A stretch of 11,940 nt of DNA from Treponema sp. (GTDB lineage Bacteria; Spirochaetota; Spirochaetia; Treponematales; Breznakiellaceae). Positions 1-5,583 of the stretch are shown one piece after another. The DNA lies in the NCBI GenBank assembly GCA_031269405.1, contig JAISZE010000131.1, positions 1 to 11,940 of the forward strand, given 5' to 3'. How positions within the stretch are numbered: position 1 is the stretch's first letter; every line of letters starts with the position of its first letter. A program made the translations under genes and the position numbers. The notes beneath the pieces are model-generated. The model did no database searches. It saw only the letters and a list, made by a program, of their open reading frames with translations, and had not been told where the DNA came from.

Positions 1-85
1 AATTCCTGAAAGTTCAGACATACCAAATCAGCAACGCTAATTCTTTATATTACAAGTAAATACCGTAGGCGGGTCGGGAAGGATA

Positions 86-117
86 TACGAGAAACGTGCA
101 ATTTTCCGTTTGTCGTA
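86..117. repeat. Inverted repeat upstream of lipoprotein-like ORF
   Basis: Two 11-base arms (86-96 and 107-117) are complementary at 10 of 11 positions and enclose a 10-base loop. No T-run follows on either strand, so this does not look like an intrinsic terminator. It lies 43 bases upstream of the ATG at 160 and could be a regulator-binding site or a hairpin in a leader RNA. The rest of bases 1-159 is AT-rich and shows no coding signal. A TATAAA at 142-147 is the only obvious -10-like element, and it has no good -35 at the right distance. Confidence 0.4.
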
Positions 118-159
118 AACAGCCGGAATGTAATCTATCTATATAAAAGTAGCAAAACC

Positions 160-501
160 ATGACGCACCCTCCCCGTTACGGAAACCGCCCCATTCGTGA
201 TAGACTTAAAAGCGGTTCTCCGTTAGGCCGCTGTACGCTGGGTTTTCTTTTATCCCTTGTTATTGCTCTAGCCTTTACGGGCTGCGAAAACCTCGCAGAT
301 TCCCTCCCCGGGCAGGAAACCGGCTCCTATGACCCACCCCAGGGGACCGCCGTCCCCGCCGTCCTCAGCAATGCGGACGGCTCCTACCGCTGCTACTACC
401 GCAACGAAACCCTGGAGGATACCGCAAGCGGCAGCATCAGCGCCACGAACACGCTGCCCGCCGAAAGCGGTCTAACCGAGGGCAACTGGACCAGGCGGTA
501 A
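160..501 (+). CDS. Short lipoprotein-like protein, possibly a truncated remnant
   Basis: A 113-residue ORF of unknown function. Residues 1-27 form a long basic n-region. Residues about 28-39 are a hydrophobic stretch (LGFLLSLVIALAF) leading to F-T-G-C with Cys42 as the likely lipidated residue. Phe at -3 is not the classical lipobox, but spirochetes are known to tolerate relaxed lipoboxes. The mature part is Pro/Ser/Gly/Thr-rich with no fold I recognise. No convincing Shine-Dalgarno precedes the ATG. The ORF stops 30 bases before an array of 21-bp repeats. The plus-strand frame open through that array (333-843) is the -1 frame relative to this one and has no ATG of its own, so this may be the N-terminus of a longer frameshifted gene. 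It could also be a genuine short lipoprotein. Export is fairly likely; function is unknown. Confidence 0.5.
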   Translation: MTHPPRYGNRPIRDRLKSGSPLGRCTLGFLLSLVIALAFTGCENLADSLPGQETGSYDPPQGTAVPAVLSNADGSYRCYYRNETLEDTASGSISATNTLPAESGLTEGNWTRR

Positions 502-845
502 GAGGCCGGTGCTCTCCGGGCACAAGCACGGGCGATTCTGCGCATGCGCTGAGTGATTCTGCGCATGCGCTGGATGATATTGCGCATGCGCTGGGCGATT
601 CCGCGCATGCGCTGAGAAATTTTGCGCACGCGCTGAGCGGTTCTGCGCATACGCTGGGCGATTCCGCGCATGCGCTGAGAGACATTGCGCGTGCGCTGAG
701 AGATATTGCGCATGTGCTGAGCGGTTCCGTGCACGCGCTGGATGATTCCGCGCATGCGCAGAGTAACGGGAAACACATTCCGGGAGGCGCGCCCGGTATA
801 ACCGGGAACCCGGAACATATCATCATAAGGGCCCGAAAGGCCTGA
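333..845 (+). pseudogene. Possible frameshifted continuation encoding heptad repeats
   Basis: This plus-strand frame is open from just after a TGA at 330-332 to a TGA at 843-845. It contains the eleven A-H-A-L heptads (531-761) followed by a tail of about 27 residues ending R-A-R-K-A. It has no ATG and no clear GTG or TTG start with a ribosome binding site. It is offset by -1 from the lipoprotein-like ORF ending at 501. One indel between about 330 and 500 would join the two into a lipoprotein with a repeat coiled-coil domain. It could also be non-coding DNA kept open by the repeat length. The first option explains why the two sit together, but sequence alone cannot decide. Confidence 0.3.
532..762. 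repeat. Tandem array of eleven 21-bp repeats with palindromic core
   Basis: Eleven head-to-tail units of exactly 21 bases, with no indels, run from 532 to 762. Each is built around GCGCATGCGC, which is its own reverse complement. The core is perfect in units 1, 2, 3, 4, 7 and 11, and has one or a few substitutions in the others. Because 21 is a multiple of three, frames stay open across the array: one on the plus strand, two on the minus strand. The plus-strand frame gives an 11-fold heptad of the type G-D-S-A-H-A-L (positions 1-3 variable, A-H-A-L nearly constant). It spaces Ala and Leu as in a coiled coil. Minus-strand readings give Arg/Met/Gln-rich or Ser/Ala/Cys-rich heptads and are probably shadows. 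Variant units recur out of order (units 4 and 7 are identical when framed on codons), suggesting duplication and shuffling. Confidence 0.9.
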
Positions 846-858
846 AAGAAGTGTGATT

Positions 859-1038
859 ATGGGAGGAAAAAAATTCATCCCCGGACCGGACGCAGAATTC
901 GATGCGTTTCTTAGCAAATACTGCCGCATTGTCAGCCAGAAAACCGCGGGCGAAAGCCCGGAGTTGATCCCCCTCTCCTCGCCGCCAGGGTTACGGAGCT
1001 GTTGGCCTCAGGCGGCGCGTGGCGCACAGCCGTTTTAG
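859..1038 (+). CDS. Small hypothetical protein or N-terminal gene fragment
   Basis: A 59-residue ORF preceded by a purine-rich stretch (GAAAGAAG) 9-10 bases before the ATG at 859. An in-frame GTG lies two codons upstream. The first 30 or so residues (GGKKFIPGPDAEFDAFLSKY onward) look like real protein: amphipathic, with aromatic and charged residues in a natural pattern. From about residue 33 the sequence becomes Pro/Ser/Arg-rich and looks out of frame. Around base 960-980 another frame takes on coding character (see 981-1178). The likeliest reading is the start of a longer gene broken by a frameshift or deletion. I do not recognise the family with confidence. It follows the 21-bp repeat array by about 100 bases. 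Confidence 0.4.
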   Translation: MGGKKFIPGPDAEFDAFLSKYCRIVSQKTAGESPELIPLSSPPGLRSCWPQAARGAQPF

Positions 1039-1178
1039 GAAGTGAATTACACTCGTATATTGATGCCCTGCCGGAACGCAGTCTTTTTGCGTTAAAGCCG
1101 CTCTTGATTAATGCGGGTTTGAAAGAGTACCGGGAACACCCGGAAAATTTTATCAGCTTTGATGATTATTTAACCTAA
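981..1178 (+). pseudogene. C-terminal gene remnant, family not recognised
   Basis: This frame (no ATG; open from 915 to the TAA at 1176-1178) reads as convincing protein from about base 990. It includes L-L-A-S-G-G-A-W-R-T-A-V, then H-S-Y-I-D-A-L-P-E-R and E-H-P-E-N-F-I-S-F-D-D-Y-L-T at the end. The helix-like hydrophobic spacing and normal codons suggest a true C-terminus of about 60 residues. The only in-frame non-ATG start in this stretch is a TTG at 1002. It is one frame off from the ORF beginning at 859, so the two may be pieces of one broken gene, or of two genes fused by deletion. No function is assigned. Confidence 0.4.
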
Positions 1179-1234
1179 GAGGTCAAAGCCTAATGGGGAG
1201 CGCGGGGGAGGCCGGCTGCAACCTCCGGCAGCGG

Positions 1235-1540
1235 TTACTGTTTTTCTTTTTCCCGCAGTACGGCCAGTATCCGCTGGAAAGCGGAATCCGGCTTTTTGAG
1301 TTCCCGGGAGCCCCTGGTGATTTTGCAGAGCGACAGGCCCAGTTCCCTGGCGATTTCGCGCTGCGGGACCTTTTGTTCCAGGGCCTTGACCAGCGCCCAC
1401 CGGGCGGCAATATCGGCGGTTTCCGCAGGCGTAAGGAGGCACCGGAAGAAATCCCTGATTAGTTGTGCGTCCCCGGTTTTTGCAAGTGCGGCGGCAAGTT
1501 CGGCCAGGTTCTCTTCCACTTCAGGGGCGTCTATTTTCAT
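1235..1540 (-). CDS. TrpR-family transcriptional regulator
   Basis: A 101-residue protein resembling the Trp operon repressor family, small all-helical dimers that bind DNA when loaded with L-tryptophan. The C-terminal half carries the signature: L-T-P-A-E at 36-40, then the helix-turn-helix at about 57-79, V-P-Q-R-E-I-A-R-E-L-G ending I-T-R-G-S. The latter matches the I-T-R-G-S turn of E. coli TrpR, and not the I-S-R of the YerC/YecD relatives. Length fits the family (about 100-110). The ATG at 1540 is preferred because it gives a normal N-terminus; a TTG at 1576 would add 12 residues and has a better purine-rich stretch (AAGGCGG) upstream. It follows the HAD phosphatase gene by 58 bases on the same strand and may be cotranscribed. 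No trp genes are present, so the target and the effector are unknown. Family call is good; tryptophan dependence is inferred. Confidence 0.8.
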   Translation of the reverse strand: MKIDAPEVEENLAELAAALAKTGDAQLIRDFFRCLLTPAETADIAARWALVKALEQKVPQREIARELGLSLCKITRGSRELKKPDSAFQRILAVLREKEKQ

Positions 1541-1598
1541 TGATCTTACGATACCTGGTTTTTCCGGTCCCCGCAATACGCCGCCTTGAACGGTGCGT

Positions 1599-2249
1599 TT
1601 ACAGGAAGTCCAGCATCTGCGCAGGGGTGTCGATGATACGCTGGGCCCCGGCTTTTACCAGGACCTCCCTGGGACGGTAGCCCCAGCTAACCCCCAGGGC
1701 GTGGCACTCGGCGTTTACGGCTGTTTCAAGGTCTATTTCCGAGTCCCCGGCAAAGATAGTGTCCCTGGGGGTAAGCCCCAGGCTGATGATAATGTCCCAC
1801 GCGCAGGCCGGGTCGGGTTTCCGGGGCTTCCCCTGTATTTCGCCCTGGATGATGTCGAAAGAGCCCTGGGGGAACAGGCCGTTGATAACTAGTTGGGCTA
1901 TGGGATCGGGCTTGTTGGTCAGTACAGCGGTCCTGATTTTCCTCCGTTTGAGTTCGGCCACCAGTTCGGGGATACCCGGATAGGGCTTGGTATGGACCAG
2001 AGGGGTTTCGGCGTAATAGCCTGAGGCTTCGGCGGCTATTTTGGCCCCAAGGCTGTCGTTTCTTGCTTCTTCGGGCAAACAGAGGAAGGCCAGGCGCTTG
2101 ACGCCCCAGCCGACTTTATCCCTGTAGGCTTCAGGCGGGACTTCTGGAAAACCGTTGTTTTTAAGGGCCCGGTTCATGGAAGCCACAATATCCCCCAGGG
2201 TGTCCACCAGGGTCCCGTCGCAATCAAACAGTACGGCTTTGAATTTCAT
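1599..2249 (-). CDS. HAD-superfamily phosphatase, phosphoglycolate phosphatase-like
   Basis: A 216-residue hydrolase of the haloacid dehalogenase superfamily, Gph-like (subfamily IA), probably a cytoplasmic phosphatase acting on 2-phosphoglycolate or another small phosphoester. All four motifs are visible: D9-C-D11-G-T (nucleophile and acid/base Asp), T111 in L-T-N-K-P, K144 in K-P-R-K-P-D-P, and D169/D173 in G-D-S-E-I-D. The region between motifs I and II (about 20-85) is the helical C1 cap. The start is the ATG at 2249, because motif I sits eight residues in, as is usual. A longer in-frame extension to 2375 would run over the divergent gene and looks non-coding. It diverges from the Gfo/Idh/MocA gene with a 115-base gap and leads into the TrpR-family gene. 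Members of this family differ in substrate, so the exact one is uncertain. Confidence 0.88.
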   Translation of the reverse strand: MKFKAVLFDCDGTLVDTLGDIVASMNRALKNNGFPEVPPEAYRDKVGWGVKRLAFLCLPEEARNDSLGAKIAAEASGYYAETPLVHTKPYPGIPELVAELKRRKIRTAVLTNKPDPIAQLVINGLFPQGSFDIIQGEIQGKPRKPDPACAWDIIISLGLTPRDTIFAGDSEIDLETAVNAECHALGVSWGYRPREVLVKAGAQRIIDTPAQMLDFL

Positions 2250-2335
2250 ATCCCCAGTGTTGCATAAATAGGGTATTTTGAGAACAACCGGTCCGGTATC
2301 CAGGGCAGGGCAGTAGCATTTTTCCCTGGTTATCA

Positions 2336-2341
2336 TATAAT
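2336..2341 (+). promoter_or_regulatory. Candidate -10 box for the Gfo/Idh/MocA gene
   Basis: A perfect TATAAT lies 24 bases upstream of the ATG at 2365, in the 115-base divergent gap. No good -35 hexamer sits 16-18 bases further up, so an activator or a weak promoter is possible. The assignment rests on the -10 alone. Confidence 0.35.
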
Positions 2342-2364
2342 AGTTTATCATAGGAGGACTCAGT

Positions 2365-3423
2365 ATGAAACACAAAATGGCTATAATCGGCTACGGTGGC
2401 ATGGCGGGGTATCACCACGAAAATATCAACAAGCATTTCCCGGATATGGAAATTGTGGGCGTTTACGATATCAGGGAGGAAGCGGGGCAGAAGGCCCGCG
2501 AAAAGGGGCTTGCGGTCTTCAGGAACCCTGAGGAAATTTACGGCTCCAGGGATATAGAGCTTGTCCTTGTGGCGACGCCCAACGATTTTCACAAGCCCTA
2601 CGCTATTGCCTGTCTTGAAGCGGGCAAGAATGTTATCAGCGAAAAGCCGGTTACCCTCAACGCCGCCCAGCTTGAGGAGATTATCGCGGTGTCGGAAAAG
2701 ACCGGCAAATTCTTCACGGTCCACCAGAACCGGCGCTGGGACAAGGACTTTCTTATTTTGAAGAAAATTTTTGCCGGCGGCCTTCTTCACGATCCCTATG
2801 TGATCGAAAGCCGGGTCCAGGGTTCCCGCAGGGGGCTTCACGGCTGGCGCGGCTGGAAGCAGAACGGCGGCGGCATGCTTCTCGACTGGGGCGTGCACCT
2901 TATCGACCAGATGCTCAATTTCACGGCCCCGAAAAAGTGCATAGCTGTCAGCGCCGTGCTCCACAAGGTTTTCGCCCCTGAAGTGGACGACAACTTTACC
3001 GCTTCTTTCCGTTTTGAAGACGGCCTCAATTATATCGTCAACGTTGCGATGAATTCCTTTATCGTCCAGCCAAGGTGGCATATTTCCGCTGCCGACGGCA
3101 CCTGCTTGATTCAAAACTTCGAGTGCGAAGGCAAAATCGTCAAGCTCGCGGACGACAAAACCCTCGAATGGGCGGAAGACATTGTTTACACCGCCGCGGG
3201 GCCCACCCGTTCTATGGCTCCACGGCCCAGGGAGACAACCCTGGAACTCAAGCTCCCTGAGGTTACAGGGTCCTGGCAGGATTACTACCGCAACATCATC
3301 GAAGCTCTTGAAGGCAAGGCCCGGCCTATTGTCAAAACTGCTGAAGCATTACGGGTGATGAAGCTTATCGACCTTGTGTTCCTCTCGGATGAGAAAAAGT
3401 GCGGCGTTGAATGTAGCATATAA
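2365..3423 (+). CDS. Gfo/Idh/MocA-family NAD(P)-dependent oxidoreductase
   Basis: A 352-residue cytoplasmic dehydrogenase of the Gfo/Idh/MocA family, which oxidises or reduces sugars, inositols and related compounds. The N-terminal Rossmann fold shows G9-Y-G11-G-M-A-G. Asp35 at the end of strand 2 favours NAD over NADP. The family motif E93-K94-P95 provides the catalytic lysine. The C-terminal domain has G-G-G-M-L-L-D174-W-G-V-H178, the usual Asp/His active-site pair. Length is typical (330-370). The start is clear: AGGAGG at about 2353-2358 sits 7 bases before the ATG. The gene stands alone on the plus strand, divergent from the HAD gene and convergent with the esterase gene, whose stop codon lies 11 bases beyond this one. 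The substrate is unknown; nearby sugar genes suggest a sugar or polyol. Confidence 0.9.
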   Translation: MKHKMAIIGYGGMAGYHHENINKHFPDMEIVGVYDIREEAGQKAREKGLAVFRNPEEIYGSRDIELVLVATPNDFHKPYAIACLEAGKNVISEKPVTLNAAQLEEIIAVSEKTGKFFTVHQNRRWDKDFLILKKIFAGGLLHDPYVIESRVQGSRRGLHGWRGWKQNGGGMLLDWGVHLIDQMLNFTAPKKCIAVSAVLHKVFAPEVDDNFTASFRFEDGLNYIVNVAMNSFIVQPRWHISAADGTCLIQNFECEGKIVKLADDKTLEWAEDIVYTAAGPTRSMAPRPRETTLELKLPEVTGSWQDYYRNIIEALEGKARPIVKTAEALRVMKLIDLVFLSDEKKCGVECSI

Positions 3424-3434
3424 AGCGGAGCCGG

Positions 3435-4421
3435 TTACTTGCCTGCTTTTTCCAGTTCCGCGTCCATCTGTCCCAGGGTTTCGGCGGTGAGCCCGGGGAT
3501 TTGGCCTTTGAGGTTCCTGGGGTTTATGATGTTGAGCATAAAGTCCCGTTCGATCATGGCTTCGATACCGGGGATATAGCGTTTTACCGCTTCCCAGGAA
3601 GGGCCGTTTTTCCTCAATTCCCTGAAGGCTGTGTCAATGCGCCGTTTCTTTCCCGGTTCGTCGCCGGGAACCTTTTCCACCTTGGAATAGGCAAAGTCTC
3701 CCCACATGTTTTTAAGCCATTTGACGCTCAAGGGAAACCACTGGGCGGCGTCTTCGTTGACCATAGCGCCGTTGCCGCCTGATGTCGAAGGTATCGCCAG
3801 GGAAAGGCCGTGGTCCCCGGACAGGAACACGTGCAGCTCAAAAGGTATCCCGAATTTCGCAAGGCTATGGGCAAAGGCAAGGCTGTTGTCCACAGGGACC
3901 ATGGTATCGTTCTGGGTGGTCCAGATGAAAGAAGGCGGCGTAGAGGCGTCCACCCTGCCGGCCAGGCCGGGGTGGGGTTTGATGCCCTGGCTCATATAGT
4001 CCAGCGTAGGAAGGTAGCTCAGGATGAGGAGCCGGGGTTTGATCCTGCCCAGGACCCCGAGGGACGCCGCCAGATGCCCTCCGGCGGAAAAGCCGACGGC
4101 TGCAATACGTTCAGGATCGGTGTTCAGTTCAGCCCCGTTTTTTTTGATATACTCCAGCGCGGCTTCGGCGTCTTTCAATGCCTCTTCTGAGGTGTGATCT
4201 TTGCCTACGGTGTAGCGCAGCACATAGGCGTTATAGCCCTGGGCCATATAAGCCAGGGCTACCGGTTCGGCTTCGCGATCCGAGCAGGCCAGGTAGCCTC
4301 CTCCGGGGAACACCAGAATCCCCGGCCGTACCCCGGCGTTCTGAAGCTCCCCGCTCTTGTCATGAAGATAACAGCTCAGCTTCGCGTTGTTCGGTTCAAA
4401 AACGACTGTGTTGAAACGCAT
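3435..4421 (-). CDS. Alpha/beta-hydrolase, acetyl-esterase-like, with extra C-terminal domain
   Basis: A 328-residue serine hydrolase resembling acetyl (xylan) esterases. The oxyanion-hole segment is F-P-G-G-G-Y (38-43), the nucleophile is Ser112 in G-F-S-A-G-G, and Asp172 (Q-N-D-T-M-V-P) and His204 (G-D-H-G-L) complete the triad. This catalytic unit ends near residue 240. About 85 further charged, helical residues follow (W-G-D-F onward, with R-E-L-R, P-S-W-E-A and N-P-R-N-L), beyond the usual length of about 250-280. I do not recognise this part. No signal peptide is seen, so it is probably cytoplasmic. It could deacetylate imported oligosaccharides. The ATG at 4421 is preceded by AAGGAGGAGG. 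It starts 13 bases after the aroC stop, and its ribosome binding site overlaps the end of aroC, so the two are cotranscribed. Confidence 0.85.
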   Translation of the reverse strand: MRFNTVVFEPNNAKLSCYLHDKSGELQNAGVRPGILVFPGGGYLACSDREAEPVALAYMAQGYNAYVLRYTVGKDHTSEEALKDAEAALEYIKKNGAELNTDPERIAAVGFSAGGHLAASLGVLGRIKPRLLILSYLPTLDYMSQGIKPHPGLAGRVDASTPPSFIWTTQNDTMVPVDNSLAFAHSLAKFGIPFELHVFLSGDHGLSLAIPSTSGGNGAMVNEDAAQWFPLSVKWLKNMWGDFAYSKVEKVPGDEPGKKRRIDTAFRELRKNGPSWEAVKRYIPGIEAMIERDFMLNIINPRNLKGQIPGLTAETLGQMDAELEKAGK

Positions 4422-4434
4422 ATATTCCTCCTCC

Positions 4435-5583
4435 TTACACCCTGCTGCAACGGTCAAGCAGGACCATGTCCGCAAGGACCAGGGCGGTCATGGCCTCCAC
4501 AACCGGTACTACCCTGGGCGCGATGCAGGCATCGTGGCGTCCCTGGATAGCCAGTTCTTCCTTTTCACCCCTGCGGTTTATGGTTTCCTGCTTCTTCATA
4601 ATGGAAGATACAGGTTTGAAAGGCACGGTAAAACAGAGGTCCTGCCCTGTGGACAGGCCTCCTAAGACGCCCCCGGCGTTGTTGCTTTTCCAGGCCCCAG
4701 AGGGAACTCCGGACGGTAGTCTTGCCGCCCATTCCGGAGGCGTCCCTGCCGGCGCCAGGTGGTCGTTCAGCTTCGAACCCCGGCCCAGGGCGGCGGCAAA
4801 ACCGACGCCGAACTCGATGCCCTTGGCCGCGCCCAGGGAAAGCATGGCCCCTGCGATGCGGGCGTCGAGTTTGTCAAACACCGGCTCCCCCAGACCGGGC
4901 GGGAGGTTCAGGACAAGACAGGAGATTTCGCAGCCTGCGCTGTCCCCCTGGGCCGCGATTTTTTCTATTACTTTCAATGCCTTCGCGGCGGCGGCCTTAC
5001 CGGGCATGCGCAGGGGGTTTCGTTCTATTTCATCCCAGTCAAACACGGGATCCTCGGCGGCAGCTTGGGATCCAGGAACCGGAAGCAGCGGGGCCTCAAC
5101 CCCTGCAGCGGCGGAAGTCCATGCCCGGATTTCAATATCCCATGAGGCGAGAAAAACCCTGGCTACCGCCCCGGCGGCTACCCGGCCCAGGGTTTCCCGG
5201 GCTGAACTGCGGCCTCCCCCGCGGTGATCCCTAATGCCGTATTTGGCTTCCCAGGGCCAGTCCGCGTGGCCGGGACGGTAAAGGTCCCTGAGATTATCAT
5301 AATCCCCCGAACGCTGGTTGGTGTTCCGCACAAGGATGGCAATAGGGGTCCCCAGGGTTCTGCCTTCATAAACTCCCGAGAGTATTTCCGGTTTGTCTTC
5401 TTCAACACGGCTCGTGGAAGGTCCCCCTGCCCCTGGGCGGCGCCGGCGGAGATCCCGGCTTATGTCTTCTTCCCTGAGGGGAAGCCCTGCGGGACAGCCG
5501 TCTATCACGCAGCCCAGGCCGGGGCCGTGGGACTCCCCAAAGGTGATCGCCTTGAAGAGCGTGCCGAATACACTGCCTCCCAT
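4435..5583 (-). CDS. aroC: Chorismate synthase
   Basis: A 382-residue enzyme catalysing the last shikimate-pathway step, 5-enolpyruvylshikimate-3-phosphate to chorismate, using reduced FMN. Family signatures run along the whole length: F-G-E-S-H19-G near the start, R-R-R-R-P-G at 46-51, G-T-P-I at 78-81, R-P-G-H106-A-D, and R-G-G-G-R-S-S-A-R-E-T at 121-131. Near the C-terminus come W-K-S-N-N-A-G-G-V-L-G-G and G-R-H-D-A-C. His19 and His106 are the conserved catalytic histidines. Length matches the family (about 350-390). The ATG at 5583 directly follows the TAA of the kinase gene with no intervening base and lacks a strong Shine-Dalgarno, pointing to translational coupling. Downstream is the esterase gene. 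No other aro genes are in the window. Confidence 0.97.
   Translation of the reverse strand: MGGSVFGTLFKAITFGESHGPGLGCVIDGCPAGLPLREEDISRDLRRRRPGAGGPSTSRVEEDKPEILSGVYEGRTLGTPIAILVRNTNQRSGDYDNLRDLYRPGHADWPWEAKYGIRDHRGGGRSSARETLGRVAAGAVARVFLASWDIEIRAWTSAAAGVEAPLLPVPGSQAAAEDPVFDWDEIERNPLRMPGKAAAAKALKVIEKIAAQGDSAGCEISCLVLNLPPGLGEPVFDKLDARIAGAMLSLGAAKGIEFGVGFAAALGRGSKLNDHLAPAGTPPEWAARLPSGVPSGAWKSNNAGGVLGGLSTGQDLCFTVPFKPVSSIMKKQETINRRGEKEELAIQGRHDACIAPRVVPVVEAMTALVLADMVLLDRCSRV

Noticed and set aside
532..762. CRISPR array
   Set aside because: The 21-base units are contiguous with no unique spacers, so this is a tandem repeat and not a CRISPR array.
396..929. Long minus-strand ORFs through the repeat array (177 and 129 codons) with Arg/Met or Ser/Ala/Cys heptads
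   Set aside because: The 21-base unit keeps frames open automatically. The translations are low-complexity, and the flanking parts do not look like protein. They are not excluded, but there is no positive support.
1197..1234. GC-rich stems just after the TrpR-family stop
   Set aside because: Stems of about five pairs with no following T-run on the minus strand, so not a credible intrinsic terminator.
1887..1894. AACTAGTT, resembling half of the E. coli trp operator, upstream of the TrpR-family gene
   Set aside because: It lies inside the HAD coding sequence, about 350 bases from the TrpR-family start, and lacks the second half-site. It is probably coincidental.
2224..3114. 296-codon minus-strand ORF over the Gfo/Idh/MocA gene
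   Set aside because: It is antisense to a gene with complete family motifs and a strong ribosome binding site. Its translation shows no recognisable features, and it owes its length to the codon bias of the real gene.
3422..3450. AAAGC/GCTTT pair followed by T-run between the convergent Gfo and esterase stops
   Set aside because: Only five base pairs with an 18-base loop, too weak to call a terminator.
4466..5227. 253-codon plus-strand ORF inside aroC
   Set aside because: It is antisense to an intact chorismate synthase, and its translation is Pro/Ser/Arg-rich low-complexity sequence.
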